Positions 25,146 through 34,454 of a stretch of DNA of 64,000 nucleotides are shown here, in pieces. The position numbers were made by a program, and so were the translations under genes. The stretch is from WJKG01 sp964627305. Lineage in GTDB: Bacteria; Zixibacteria; MSB-5A5; GN15; FEB-12. The stretch covers positions 248,001-312,000 of the forward strand of contig CAZVHP010000001.1 of assembly GCA_964627305.1 (NCBI GenBank). Reading direction: 5' to 3'. How positions within the stretch are numbered: position 1 is the stretch's first letter; every line of letters begins with the position of its first letter. The notes beneath the pieces were generated by a model. The model was not told where the DNA came from. It searched no databases and saw only the letters and a list, made by a program, of their open reading frames with translations.

Positions 25146-25802
25146 ATGGCAATGATCGCACCCTCGGTGCTCGGCGCCGACTTCGCCCGCCTCGGTGAGG
25201 AGGTTGCCTCGGCTGATGCCGCCGGCGTCGACTGGCTCCACCTGGACATTATGGATGGGCACTTCGTACCGAATATCTCTTTCGGTCCCGGTATCGTCGG
25301 GACGATTGACCGGCTTTCGGACACCTTCCTTGACGCGCACCTGATGCTCGCCGAGCCGGAGAAGTACTTCGAGGCCTTCATCAAAGCCGGTGCCGATTGC
25401 ATAACATTCCATGTGGAGGTGCACCCCGATCCGGCGCCCCTTGCCGACCAGCTCCATGCTATGGGCGTACAGGCCGGAATCTCAGTCAATCCCGATCGGG
25501 GGGCAGACAGTGTCATCCCGCACCTGCAGCATGTCGATCTGCTGCTGGTGATGTCGGTCTTTCCGGGTTTCGGGGGGCAGTCGTTTGTTGAATCGAGCCT
25601 CGACACCGTGCGTGAGGCCCGTCGGCACATTGACCGCAGCGGACTTGAGACGTTGATCGCGGTCGATGGAGGAGTTGATGCCTCCAACGCTGCCAAAGTC
25701 GTACGCGCCGGCGCCGACGTGTTGGTGATGGGAACGGCCTTCTTCCGGTCTGAGGATCGTGCCGGTCTGGCCCGGATGGTGCAGCAACTGAGGCGGGAGT
25801 AG
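25146..25802 (+). CDS. rpe: Ribulose-phosphate 3-epimerase
   Basis: Rpe interconverts ribulose-5-phosphate and xylulose-5-phosphate in the pentose phosphate pathway. The 218-residue TIM barrel has APSVLGADFARLGEEV, the metal motif LDIMDGHFVPNISFGP, LLVMSVFPGFGGQSF, and the phosphate loop DGGVDASNAAKVVRAGADVLVMG. It starts at ATG 25146 after GGGGAGGG. It is followed by glk after three bases and then thiN, so it heads a small sugar and cofactor operon. Confidence 0.96.
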   Translation: MAMIAPSVLGADFARLGEEVASADAAGVDWLHLDIMDGHFVPNISFGPGIVGTIDRLSDTFLDAHLMLAEPEKYFEAFIKAGADCITFHVEVHPDPAPLADQLHAMGVQAGISVNPDRGADSVIPHLQHVDLLLVMSVFPGFGGQSFVESSLDTVREARRHIDRSGLETLIAVDGGVDASNAAKVVRAGADVLVMGTAFFRSEDRAGLARMVQQLRRE

Positions 25803-25805
25803 TCG

Positions 25806-26774
25806 ATGCTGGCAGGTTACATCACAGCCACAACCGTCCAATTGGCGCGGGTTACGCTTCGCAGCGGCAAGGTGCAATTTGCGGATCGTCAGACGTTCCA
25901 GAACCACGATTTCGACCAGTTCGCCGAGCTTCTGCATCGCTATCTTGACAGGACGGAATCAACGCCTGCGGTGGCCTGCTTCGGCGTCGCGGGAACTGTA
26001 ATCAACAACGAGGTGCTTCAGGGGACATTCCCATGGACACTGAGTGCCCGGCAGATCGAACGCGAGTTTGCGCTCAAGAGCGTTAGGCTCCTGAATGACC
26101 TGGTGGCAACTGCCAAGGGCATGTTCGAGCTATCGGACGACAAATTCTACACGATCAAGCCCGGGCACACCGACAGAACCGGCAATATCGGTCTTCTCGC
26201 AGCGGGGTCGGGGCTGGGTCAGGCACTCATTGTCTTTGATGAGCAGCGCTATGTGGTCACGCCAAGCGAGGGGGGGCACTCCCTGTTCGCTCCGGCGGCG
26301 CCTATGGAAACCGAATTGCTGGAGTACCTTTCGGCAGAGCAACCGTATGTTGAGGTCGAGGATGTCGTCAGCACCCGCGGTCTGGAGTCGATCTATAAGT
26401 TTCTGACCTTCCGACGTGGCGAACAGCCTGCTGTGTGGTTTGACCGCTCACCTCAGCCGTACACTGCTGTCATTGAGCACGCTCTGGCCGGCAGTGATGA
26501 AGTCGCTGTTGCGGCGCTTGATATGTTCATTGACTGCTTTGCCTCCGAGGCGGCCAACCTCGCGCTCAAGGGCATCACCCTGGGCGGGTTGCATCTGGGC
26601 GGTTTGATCGCCCCGCAGATTGCCACTGCCCTGGACCAGGGACGCTTCGTGAGTCGGTTCGTGCGCCCCGGCCGTATGCGTTCGATTCTCAAGGAGATGC
26701 CGGTGGTGGTCATCATGGACCCCGGCACGGCCCTGCTCGGTGCTGCCTGTGAAGTCCTGGGACTGCGCAAATGA
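25806..26774 (+). CDS. glk: Glucokinase
   Basis: The 322-residue protein is a Glk-type hexokinase that makes glucose-6-phosphate with ATP. It shows GVAGTVINNEV, VRLLNDLVATAKGM with the catalytic aspartate, LLAAGSGLGQALI in the ATP region, and TPSEGGHSLFAPAAPMETELL, the glucose-binding E-G-G-H motif. The N-terminal phosphate-1 loop (MLAGYITATTVQLARV) lacks the usual D-x-G-G-T, which is unusual: the family start is normally DIGGTN. Reduced or altered activity is therefore possible. It overlaps thiN by four bases. Confidence 0.82.
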   Translation: MLAGYITATTVQLARVTLRSGKVQFADRQTFQNHDFDQFAELLHRYLDRTESTPAVACFGVAGTVINNEVLQGTFPWTLSARQIEREFALKSVRLLNDLVATAKGMFELSDDKFYTIKPGHTDRTGNIGLLAAGSGLGQALIVFDEQRYVVTPSEGGHSLFAPAAPMETELLEYLSAEQPYVEVEDVVSTRGLESIYKFLTFRRGEQPAVWFDRSPQPYTAVIEHALAGSDEVAVAALDMFIDCFASEAANLALKGITLGGLHLGGLIAPQIATALDQGRFVSRFVRPGRMRSILKEMPVVVIMDPGTALLGAACEVLGLRK

Positions 26775-27424
26775 CAGCCGCAGTGCTATACCTGCACGGT
26801 CGATATCCTGCCCGCTACCACAGCTTCTACCGCTCCTTAGCCAGGGGACGTTCGGTGATCGCCGTCGATGGCGGTTACAGCTTCGTGCGCAAGGCCGGCC
26901 TTGGTCCGGCGGTAATAATCGGAGACTTCGATTCCTTGAGACATCCGCCCCGGAACCTGCCGGCATCCGTCAAGGTCATCACTCATCCGGTGCACAAAGA
27001 CCAGACCGACGCCGAGCTGGCCGTGCGCCTGTGCCTGGAGTCGGGTGTCAACGATCTCGTCATGGTATGTCCATCAAGCACCGAGATAGACCACTTTCTC
27101 GGGGCCGTCGGACTGCTGGAGATCATTGCACGCAGCCGGCGACCGATGCGCGCTCGCCTGATCAACCATGGCTACCTCTTCGAGGTGATGCGCGACCAGA
27201 GTGTGAGCATACTTCACCGCAAGGGGGAAGTCCTGTCGGTCTTCCCGGTGTCCCGCCGGATCACACTATCTACTTCCGGCACGCGGTACCGAGCCGACAG
27301 CGTGACCGTCAACCGCGGAGAATCACTTGCCCTGCGCAACCTGATCACCGCCAACCGGGCCAGGGTGGCCGTCAGGGGGACGGCCCTGCTGTATTACACG
27401 CACCCCGCGGAAAATCTTCACTGA
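26771..27424 (+). CDS. thiN: Thiamine diphosphokinase
   Basis: The enzyme transfers pyrophosphate from ATP to thiamine to make TPP. The 217-residue protein has VIAVDGGYSFVRKAGLGP, VIIGDFDSLR, HKDQTDAELAVRL, and STEIDHFLGAVGLLE in place of the common G-x-R-x-D-H loop. The C-terminal beta domain closes with SLALRNLITANRARVAVRG. TPP is the cofactor of the pyruvate dehydrogenase E1 encoded a few kilobases away. Its ATG overlaps the glk stop. Confidence 0.88.
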   Translation: MTAAVLYLHGRYPARYHSFYRSLARGRSVIAVDGGYSFVRKAGLGPAVIIGDFDSLRHPPRNLPASVKVITHPVHKDQTDAELAVRLCLESGVNDLVMVCPSSTEIDHFLGAVGLLEIIARSRRPMRARLINHGYLFEVMRDQSVSILHRKGEVLSVFPVSRRITLSTSGTRYRADSVTVNRGESLALRNLITANRARVAVRGTALLYYTHPAENLH

Positions 27425-27439
27425 GGCCAAAGCCGGCCC

Positions 27440-27467
27440 TTGACATGAAGACTGGAATATATATACT
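27440..27467 (+). promoter_or_regulatory. Promoter of tRNA-Gln
   Basis: A consensus TTGACA (27440-27445) and TATACT (27462-27467) are spaced by 16 bp. The transcript would start about 58 bases before the mature tRNA. Confidence 0.75.
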
Positions 27468-27531
27468 TGTTGCACTCAGGACTACGGTGGTTGAAGCTTC
27501 ACGCCAAACCTGCCGATAGTCACATGTACAC

Positions 27532-27602
27532 TGGGAGATCGTCCAATGGTAGGACATGCGGCTCTGGACCGTAGAATCGGGGTTCGAATCCCTGTCTCCC
27601 AG
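27532..27602 (+). tRNA. tRNA-Gln, anticodon CUG
   Basis: The 71-base cloverleaf has acceptor arms TGGGAGA/TCTCCCA with discriminator G, a D loop CCAATGGTAGG, an anticodon loop CTCTGGA with CTG at the centre, and a T arm CGGGG-TTCGAAT-CCCTG. The 3' CCA is not encoded. The U1-A72 first pair and G73 are marks of glutamine tRNA. The matching synthetase gene glnS lies in the same window. Confidence 0.93.
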
Positions 27603-27675
27603 CTTCTCATTTGCGGGAACGGCTGGTAGCGTTCCGCTCACTCCCCTGAGTCGTTTCTCTTTGGGGCTAAGAGAC

Positions 27676-27693
27676 TTAACCGGACTTGGTTAA
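27676..27693. promoter_or_regulatory. Inverted repeat upstream of the NmrA-like gene
   Basis: TTAACC-GGACTT-GGTTAA has perfect 6-bp half sites. It lies about 87 bases before the start of the NmrA-like gene and could be an operator. No regulator gene is adjacent. Confidence 0.35.
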
Positions 27694-27779
27694 TCCTGTA
27701 TGGCCGGGAACAAGATTCCACGCCGACCGTTTGTGTAGTAACGAAACATCCCGCAAGGGACAGCGAAAGGTATACCGTA

Positions 27780-28670
27780 ATGACCATAGCCATCACCACG
27801 CCGACTGGCAATATCGGTCGCAAACTCGTTACCCTGTTGCTCGATGATGGGTCGCACGAGCTGGTTCTTCTTGCCCGCCACCCTGAAAAGCTTGCCGAAG
27901 AGCAAGGTCGCGGAGCCAGGGTGGTCGCGTGTGATCTTGCTGATCCAGCGCAGGTGGTCCGGGCTACAGAGGGTGTCGACTCCCTGTTTTGGGTCAACCC
28001 GCCCGATATGCGCGCCGAAGACTACACGGCCTACTACACCGGGCTTGCCCGTAATGCCACCGAAGCCGTTAGAGCTAATGGCATTCACAATGTGGTGCTC
28101 ATATCTTCAGTTGGTGCCCATCTGGGGCAGGGGGTCGGTCCGGTCAATGCGCTCAGACAGGTTGAGGAGATCCTCAGTGAGGCAGCTGACAATCTGACCA
28201 TCCTCCGTCCGACGTTCTTCATGGAGAACTTCCTTGTATCGGCTGCGGCAATCGCTGAACACAACCATGTGTTTCTGCCGGTGAAGGCGGAGACACGGCT
28301 CTCGATGGTGGCCACAGAGGATATCGCGCGGGCTGCCGCCAGTGCCCTGACACAACCGGCCGAGGGAATCCGCATCCGACCGATACACGGACCAAAGGAC
28401 TATAGTTTCGGTGAGGCCGCCGAGATTATTGGAGAAGTTCTTGGCCAAGACGTCAAGCTCGTCACCATTACTCCCGACCAGGCCATCGAGGCGCTGACGA
28501 CAATGGGAGCCACGCGACACGTTGCCGAGACGATGGTGGAGTTGTACCGTGCTCTCGACAGCGGCCATCTTAAGGACGATCATCCCCGCACAGAGCAAAC
28601 CACGACCCCGACAACGTTCGAGGATTTCTGTGAGCGGATGCTGGTCCCAACCCTGAGATCGCGGCAGTAA
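27780..28670 (+). CDS. NmrA-like NAD(P)-binding oxidoreductase
   Basis: The 296-residue protein is an atypical short-chain dehydrogenase with an N-terminal Rossmann motif TPTGNIGRKLVTLLL, then DGSHELVLLARHPEKL, GVDSLFWVNPPD and VLISSVGAH. This is the pattern of NmrA, QorB and azoreductase-like proteins, some of which are redox sensors and others NADPH-dependent reductases. The usual SDR catalytic Y-x3-K is not evident. The start is ATG 27780 with AAAGG nine bases before. It appears to be a single gene. Substrate unknown. Confidence 0.8.
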   Translation: MTIAITTPTGNIGRKLVTLLLDDGSHELVLLARHPEKLAEEQGRGARVVACDLADPAQVVRATEGVDSLFWVNPPDMRAEDYTAYYTGLARNATEAVRANGIHNVVLISSVGAHLGQGVGPVNALRQVEEILSEAADNLTILRPTFFMENFLVSAAAIAEHNHVFLPVKAETRLSMVATEDIARAAASALTQPAEGIRIRPIHGPKDYSFGEAAEIIGEVLGQDVKLVTITPDQAIEALTTMGATRHVAETMVELYRALDSGHLKDDHPRTEQTTTPTTFEDFCERMLVPTLRSRQ

Positions 28671-28847
28671 CGGACTGCATGTGACACTGCCGGATGTTGC
28701 GGTCGGCAATGGTTCGATGCGGCGCCGTTACCTGGGAAACCATGCCATCGAGTCGATATGGTTATCAGGGAAAGCACGCAGACCGACACCGCGACAGCAG
28801 GCTGCGGGACCCACAAACGAATGACCAGGCGCAAGGAAAGGGCATCT

Positions 28848-31535
28848 ATGGCCGAGAAGCATGACACAGACCATGCCCGCGAGATTGAATTTGAGAACAG
28901 AGAATGGCTTGAATCTCTCGATTACGTCTACAAGAGTCAGGGGCCAGAGCGAGTCAGGGAGCTGCTGCGTCGTCTTCAGATACGCGCCCAGCAGCAGGGC
29001 ATCGCCACCTCCTTCACCGCCAACACCCCGTACATCAACACCATTCCCGTTGAGCGGCAACCAGCTTTCCCCGGCAGTCGGGAGATAGAACGACGTATCA
29101 AGAGCATCGTCAGGTGGAACGCGATGGTGATGGTGGTGCGGGCCAACCAGGTGTCCGATGGCATCGGCGGCCACATCTCCACCTATGCTTCGGCCGCGAC
29201 GCTGTATGAGGTTGGATTCAACCATTTCTTCCGTGCACGCAGCCAGAAACATCCCGGCGACCTTGTATACTTCCAGGGGCATGCTTCGCCGGGCATCTAT
29301 GCCCGCGCCTACCTGGAGGGACGCCTCTCAGAGCAGCAACTGGTTAACTTCCGGCGTGAACTGCACCCGAAGGGGGGGCTGTCCTCTTATCCGCACCCGC
29401 GCCTGATGCCTGAATTCTGGGAATTCCCCACCGTCTCGATGGGTCTTTCACCGATCATGGCTATCTACCAGGCGCGGTTCAATCGCTACCTGCATGATCG
29501 CGGTATCAGGGACACGTCAGACCAGAAGGTGTGGGCCTTCCTTGGCGACGGAGAGACTGACGAGCCGGAAACACTCGGTGCCATCACCCTCGGCTCTCGC
29601 GAGAGGCTCGACAACCTCATCTTCGTCGTAAACTGCAATCTGCAGCGGCTCGATGGCCCGGTTCGTGGTAATGGCAAGATTATTCAGGAACTGGAGGCCG
29701 CGTTCCGGGGGGCCGGGTGGAACGTCATCAAGGTCATCTGGGGATCCGACTGGGACCCGTTGCTGGCCGCCGACAACGAATCAGTGCTGGTGCGTCGCAT
29801 GGAGGAGGTTCCCGATGGCCAGTACCAGAAGTACACTGTCTCCGGCGGCGACTTCATCCGCAAGGACTTTTTCGGCGCTGATCCGCGCCTGCAGGAGCTG
29901 GTTAAGTCGTATTCCGATGAGCAACTCGCCAGGTTGCGGCGCGGCGGGCACGACCCGCACAAGGTCTATGCTGCCTACAAGGCGGCTGTCAACCACAAGG
30001 GTGCTCCTACCGTTATTCTGGCCAAGACGATCAAGGGTTACGGTCTTGGTGAGGCCGGCGAAGGACGCAACGTCACCCACCAGCAGAAGAAACTCAACGA
30101 AGAGGAACTCCGCGCCTTCCGCAGCCGTTTCGGCATCCCGCTGTCCGACAAAGAAGTAGAGAAGACACCATTCTACCGACCGGCCAAAGACAGCGAGGAG
30201 ATGAAATACCTTAAGGAACGACGCCAGGAGCTTGGTGGCTATCTACCCCGACGTATGGTCACAGTGCCACCGCTCAATCCCCCCAGAGAAGGCCTGTTCA
30301 CCGAATTCGATGAGGGCAGTGGTGACCGTCAGGTAGCTACTACCATGTCCTTTGTCTATTTGCTTTCGAAGTTGCTGTCCGATGACGATCTGGGAAAACT
30401 GATCGTGCCGATTGTCCCCGATGAAGCTCGCACGTTCGGTATGGAATCGCTCTTCAGAAAGGTCGGAATCTACTCCCACGTGGGCCAAATCTACGAACCC
30501 GTCGACAAGAAGAGCCTGCTGTACTATCGCGAAGCACGTGATGGTCAGATTCTCGAAGAAGGAATCACCGAGGCCGGCTCCATGTCGTCATTCATCGCGG
30601 CCGGGAGTGCCTATGCCACCCACGCGCGCAACATTATCCCGTTTTTCATCTTCTATTCGATGTTTGGCTTCCAGCGCATCGGTGATCTGATCTGGGCCGC
30701 CGGTGATATGCAGGTGCGCGGCTTCCTCGTCGGCGGAACGGCCGGCAGAACCACCCTTGCCGGCGAAGGGCTGCAGCATCAGGATGGTCACAGTCACCAG
30801 TTCGCGTATGCCCTGCCAACCCTGCGCGCCTATGATCCCGCCTTTGCCTACGAGATCGCCGCAATCGTCAAGGACGGAATAAGACGGATGTATCACGACC
30901 AGGAAAACATCCTGTACTACATGACCGTCGAGAACGAGTTCTACCATCAACCACCGAGGCCCAAAGGTGCCGGAATCGAGGAGGGGATCATCAATGGTCT
31001 GTACAAGTTCTCCGCCTCCGGTGCAAAGAAGACAGACAAGAACAAGATAAACCTGCTCGGTAGTGGCGCTATTCTGAATGAGGCACTCAAGGCACAGAAG
31101 ATACTACAGGACGATTACGCCATTCCGGCCGACGTCTTCAGCGCAACCAGCTACAAACAGCTCTATCACGATGCCATCGATGTCGATCGATACAACCGCC
31201 TCAACCCGGACAAGAAGCCGCGCGTGCCCTGGGTGTCGAAGGTCCTCGACGGTGAGGGGGACATCTTCGTTGCCGCTTCCGATTACCTGAAAAACCTTCC
31301 CAGCTCTGTCTGCCAGTGGATGCCCAGCAGGGCGGTTTGCCTGGGTACCGACGGATTCGGGCGCTCCGAATCCCGTGAGGCGCTTCGTGATTTCTTTGAG
31401 GTCGACGCTCGTTACATCGCCTGGGCGGCGCTGGTCGAGCTGTACCGGAAGGACCGCCTCAAACTGCAGACGCTGAAGTCCGCAGGCAAGAAGCTGGATA
31501 TCAATCCCGCGAAAGCTAATCCGCTACACGATTAG
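28848..31535 (+). CDS. aceE: Pyruvate dehydrogenase E1 component, homodimeric type
   Basis: E1 decarboxylates pyruvate with TPP and transfers the acetyl group to the lipoyl arm of E2. The 895-residue protein is the single-chain AceE type, not the alpha/beta type. It has YINTIPVERQPAFPG near the start, MVMVVRANQVSDGIGGHIST, the TPP motif GDGETDEPETLGAITL followed by NLIFVVNCNLQRLDG, and GEGLQHQDGHSHQFA in the C-terminal half. ATG 28848 after GGAAAGGG was chosen; 30 extra codons upstream are open but unlike the family. aceF and lpd follow in order. Confidence 0.96.
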   Translation: MAEKHDTDHAREIEFENREWLESLDYVYKSQGPERVRELLRRLQIRAQQQGIATSFTANTPYINTIPVERQPAFPGSREIERRIKSIVRWNAMVMVVRANQVSDGIGGHISTYASAATLYEVGFNHFFRARSQKHPGDLVYFQGHASPGIYARAYLEGRLSEQQLVNFRRELHPKGGLSSYPHPRLMPEFWEFPTVSMGLSPIMAIYQARFNRYLHDRGIRDTSDQKVWAFLGDGETDEPETLGAITLGSRERLDNLIFVVNCNLQRLDGPVRGNGKIIQELEAAFRGAGWNVIKVIWGSDWDPLLAADNESVLVRRMEEVPDGQYQKYTVSGGDFIRKDFFGADPRLQELVKSYSDEQLARLRRGGHDPHKVYAAYKAAVNHKGAPTVILAKTIKGYGLGEAGEGRNVTHQQKKLNEEELRAFRSRFGIPLSDKEVEKTPFYRPAKDSEEMKYLKERRQELGGYLPRRMVTVPPLNPPREGLFTEFDEGSGDRQVATTMSFVYLLSKLLSDDDLGKLIVPIVPDEARTFGMESLFRKVGIYSHVGQIYEPVDKKSLLYYREARDGQILEEGITEAGSMSSFIAAGSAYATHARNIIPFFIFYSMFGFQRIGDLIWAAGDMQVRGFLVGGTAGRTTLAGEGLQHQDGHSHQFAYALPTLRAYDPAFAYEIAAIVKDGIRRMYHDQENILYYMTVENEFYHQPPRPKGAGIEEGIINGLYKFSASGAKKTDKNKINLLGSGAILNEALKAQKILQDDYAIPADVFSATSYKQLYHDAIDVDRYNRLNPDKKPRVPWVSKVLDGEGDIFVAASDYLKNLPSSVCQWMPSRAVCLGTDGFGRSESREALRDFFEVDARYIAWAALVELYRKDRLKLQTLKSAGKKLDINPAKANPLHD

Positions 31536-31550
31536 GATGGATGAGAGTAT

Positions 31551-32930
31551 ATGTCGAAACAGGATATCACGGTTCCGGAAATCGGCGAGAAGATCACATC
31601 GGGAACAGTTGTGGGGGTAATGGTTAAACAGGGAGACCGGGTACGCGCTGAGGACCCGGTCATCGAGTTCGAGACCGACAAGGCGGTTGTCGAGATTCCC
31701 GCTCCTGCCGATGGCGTCATCACTGAGGTGCTGGTCAAAGAGGGTCAGGACATTGATGTCGGCGCCGTCATCGCCCGCATGGATACCCAGACCGATGCCC
31801 AGGCCGAACCGGAATCCGAAGCAGAATCCGACGCCGACGACGGAGACGAACCCGAACAGGATGCGGATGCTCAGAAGTCATCGGACGAGCAGACCGAACA
31901 GGAAGCTTCTGCGAAAACCGAGACGCCGGAACCAAGACCAGAGGAGAAGACCTCTGATAGTCAGGAAGCATCGAGGCGCATGCCCGAAAGGGAGTCTGTC
32001 CCCGGCACACAGGAGGGGGTCGCCACCGCTTCGTCGCTGGCGCCGGCCTCACCTACCGTGCGGCGTCTCGCTCGAGAACTGGGCGCCGACATCAACCAGA
32101 TCGACGGTTCCGGGCCGGGGGGGCGCATCACTCCTGATGACGTCAAGTCGTTCGTCAAGCAGGTAGTATCCGGCAGGAGCCGCCCAACATCCGGCGCTGC
32201 GGTGCCCGAGTTGCCGGATTTCAGCCGGTGGGGCGACATCGAACGGGAGGATATGACCACTGTCCGCAGGATCACAGCCGAAGGCATGGCCAATGCCTGG
32301 ACCACCGTCGCCCACGTGACCCAGTTCGACAAGGCCGACATCACTGCCCTTGAGCAGTTCCGCCGCCAATACAATCCTCTGGTCGAGAAGGAGGGTGGCA
32401 AACTGACCGTGACAGCCATTCTGCTCAAGGTCATTGCCTCCGCCCTACAGAGATTCCCCCGCTTCAATGCCACTGTCGATATGAACGCCGGGCAGATAGT
32501 CTACAAGTCGTATTGCCACGTGGGCATTGCAGTCGATACCGATCGCGGTCTTCTGGTGCCGGTAATACGCGATGTCGACAAGAAGGGGATCAAGCAGTTG
32601 TCGATTGAGCTGAAGGACGTCTCAGACAGGGCGCGGTCAAAAAAGGTCTCGCCCGAAGACCTGGAGGGTGGCACCTTCACCATCTCCAATCAGGGCGGGA
32701 TCGGCGGGACTGACTTCACACCCATTGTTTACTGGCCCCAGGTCGCCATTCTCGGTGTCAGCCGTGCCGGCGTCGAACCGCGGTTTATCGACGGCGAATT
32801 CCAGCCGCGCACTATGCTCCCTCTGTCACTGTCGTATGATCACCGGGCCAACGATGGGGCTGACGCCGCCCGGTTCCTGCGGTGGGTGACTGAGGCATTG
32901 GAGAACCCATTCCTGCTGCACTTCGATTGA
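31551..32930 (+). CDS. aceF: Dihydrolipoamide acetyltransferase (E2) of pyruvate dehydrogenase
   Basis: E2 forms the core and passes the acetyl group to CoA. The 459-residue protein has one lipoyl domain (about 1-77, lysine in FETDKAVVEIP) and a long linker rich in Glu, Asp, Gln and Ala (about 80-160). A peripheral subunit-binding domain (SPTVRRLARELGADINQIDG, about 165-195) and the catalytic domain follow, the latter ending with SYDHRANDGADAARFL, which holds the H-x3-D-G motif. A single lipoyl domain with an acidic linker is simpler than the three of E. coli. It lies 15 bases after aceE. Confidence 0.95.
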   Translation: MSKQDITVPEIGEKITSGTVVGVMVKQGDRVRAEDPVIEFETDKAVVEIPAPADGVITEVLVKEGQDIDVGAVIARMDTQTDAQAEPESEAESDADDGDEPEQDADAQKSSDEQTEQEASAKTETPEPRPEEKTSDSQEASRRMPERESVPGTQEGVATASSLAPASPTVRRLARELGADINQIDGSGPGGRITPDDVKSFVKQVVSGRSRPTSGAAVPELPDFSRWGDIEREDMTTVRRITAEGMANAWTTVAHVTQFDKADITALEQFRRQYNPLVEKEGGKLTVTAILLKVIASALQRFPRFNATVDMNAGQIVYKSYCHVGIAVDTDRGLLVPVIRDVDKKGIKQLSIELKDVSDRARSKKVSPEDLEGGTFTISNQGGIGGTDFTPIVYWPQVAILGVSRAGVEPRFIDGEFQPRTMLPLSLSYDHRANDGADAARFLRWVTEALENPFLLHFD

Positions 32931-32983
32931 CACAAGGCTGCAGGCGAGATCAAGAAGGATCAGAACAGCAAGGACGAAGATAC

Positions 32984-34411
32984 ATGGCGGAACACAAGAG
33001 CAAGACCCAGGTTGCAGTCATCGGCGGTGGCCCCGGCGGCTATGCTGCAGCCTTTATGGCGGCCGATCTCGGGCTGGACGTGACGCTTATCAACCCCGAA
33101 GCAAACCCGGGCGGTGTGTGCCTCTATCGCGGCTGTATACCCTCCAAGGCCCTGCTTCATGTGGCCAGGCTGCTGGGTGAGGCGCAGGAAGCCGAACACT
33201 GGGGAATCACCTTTGGCCAGCCGAAGATCGATCTCGACAGGCTGCGTGCGTGGAAGGAAGAGGTGGTAGAACAACTCACCTCCGGTCTTGGACAGCTCGC
33301 CAGACAGCGCAAGATCACCTATCTGAAAGCAACCGCTTCGTTCAAGGACAACGAGACCCTTCAGATCGACCATGTGGACGGTGGCAGAGATTCACTCACC
33401 TTTGAGAGTGCCATTGTTGCCACCGGCTCGCGTCCGAGCAGTATCCCCGCGCTTGATATCGGCTCCGAGCGCGTCATGGATTCGACTGCTGCGCTCAAGC
33501 TGAAGGAAGTCCCCAAATCACTGCTGGTGATCGGCGGCGGCTACATCGGTCTGGAGATGGCCACCGTCTACGCTCGGCTTGGCGCCAAAGTGACCATTGT
33601 GGAGATGACACCCGATCTGCTGCCCGGAGTGGATTCCGATCTGGTCTCCGTACTCGCGAAACAGCTGGAGCGCCAGACAGATCAGATCCTCCTTAATACC
33701 ATTGTCAGAGAAATGAAGGAGCAGAAGAACGGTGTGAAGGTGACAATGGAGACCAAAGCTGGGGAGGATGCCACGCGCGTGTTCGATCGTGTGCTGGTCG
33801 CCGTCGGCCGTCGTCCCAACTCAAACGATATCGGGCTGGAAAACACCCGGATCGAGACCGATGATCGCGGCTTTGTCAGGGTTGACCGTCAGCGACGCAC
33901 CGCAGAGGCTAATATCTATGCCATAGGCGATGTTGCCGGAGAACCGATGCTGGCTCACAAGGCCTCTCACGAGGGGCGTCTCGCCGCCGAGGTAATCGCA
34001 GGGAAGAAAGTGGTGTGGGAGCCTCAGGCTATCCCCGCTGTGGTCTTCACCGATCCGGAGATCGCTTGGTGCGGACTGACTGGCAACGATGCCAAGAACC
34101 GGGGAATCGATGTTGAAACCGCCCGCTTCCCCTGGATGGCTTCAGGACGAGCCAAGACACTCGGGCGAACCGACGGCGTCACCAAGCTGCTGGTCGATCC
34201 CCGGACCAAACGCATTCTCGGTATGGGCGTCGCCGGACCCGGCGCCGGAGAGCTCATCGCCGAGGGCGTTCTGGCTGTCGAGATGGGAGCTGTGGCCTCT
34301 GACCTGGGGTTGTCAATCCATCCTCATCCCACTCTCTCAGAGACGGTGATGGAGGCGGCCGATTTGATCTACGGCCACGCCACCCACTATCATCGACCGA
34401 AACGAAGATGA
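32984..34411 (+). CDS. lpdA: Dihydrolipoamide dehydrogenase (E3)
   Basis: E3 reoxidises the lipoyl group using FAD and NAD. The 475-residue protein has the FAD motif VAVIGGGPGGYAAAFMAADL, the redox disulfide GGVCLYRGCIPSKALLHV (C-x4-C), the NAD motif LLVIGGGYIGLEMATVYARL, YAIGDVAGEPMLAHKASHEG, and the C-terminal HPHPTLSE with the catalytic His-Glu pair. The start is ATG 32984 after AGGACGAAG; an upstream TTG open frame overlapping aceF is not needed. It ends the PDH operon and faces glnS. Confidence 0.95.
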   Translation: MAEHKSKTQVAVIGGGPGGYAAAFMAADLGLDVTLINPEANPGGVCLYRGCIPSKALLHVARLLGEAQEAEHWGITFGQPKIDLDRLRAWKEEVVEQLTSGLGQLARQRKITYLKATASFKDNETLQIDHVDGGRDSLTFESAIVATGSRPSSIPALDIGSERVMDSTAALKLKEVPKSLLVIGGGYIGLEMATVYARLGAKVTIVEMTPDLLPGVDSDLVSVLAKQLERQTDQILLNTIVREMKEQKNGVKVTMETKAGEDATRVFDRVLVAVGRRPNSNDIGLENTRIETDDRGFVRVDRQRRTAEANIYAIGDVAGEPMLAHKASHEGRLAAEVIAGKKVVWEPQAIPAVVFTDPEIAWCGLTGNDAKNRGIDVETARFPWMASGRAKTLGRTDGVTKLLVDPRTKRILGMGVAGPGAGELIAEGVLAVEMGAVASDLGLSIHPHPTLSETVMEAADLIYGHATHYHRPKRR

Positions 34412-34454
34412 GCGCCGGTCAGGCCGTGATCCGGTTGTGGCTCGCCGGACCTGA

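Larger units (their letters stand above)
27425..27779. other. Intergenic region around tRNA-Gln
   Basis: This stretch of 355 bases holds the tRNA promoter, tRNA-Gln, a short hairpin after the tRNA (27613-27637, without a U tract) and an inverted repeat TTAACC-N6-GGTTAA. No further protein gene is supported. Confidence 0.5.

Noticed and set aside
31687..32166. Long Arg/Pro-rich frames overlapping the aceF linker.
   Set aside because: They are shadows caused by the repetitive Glu/Asp/Gln codons of the linker.
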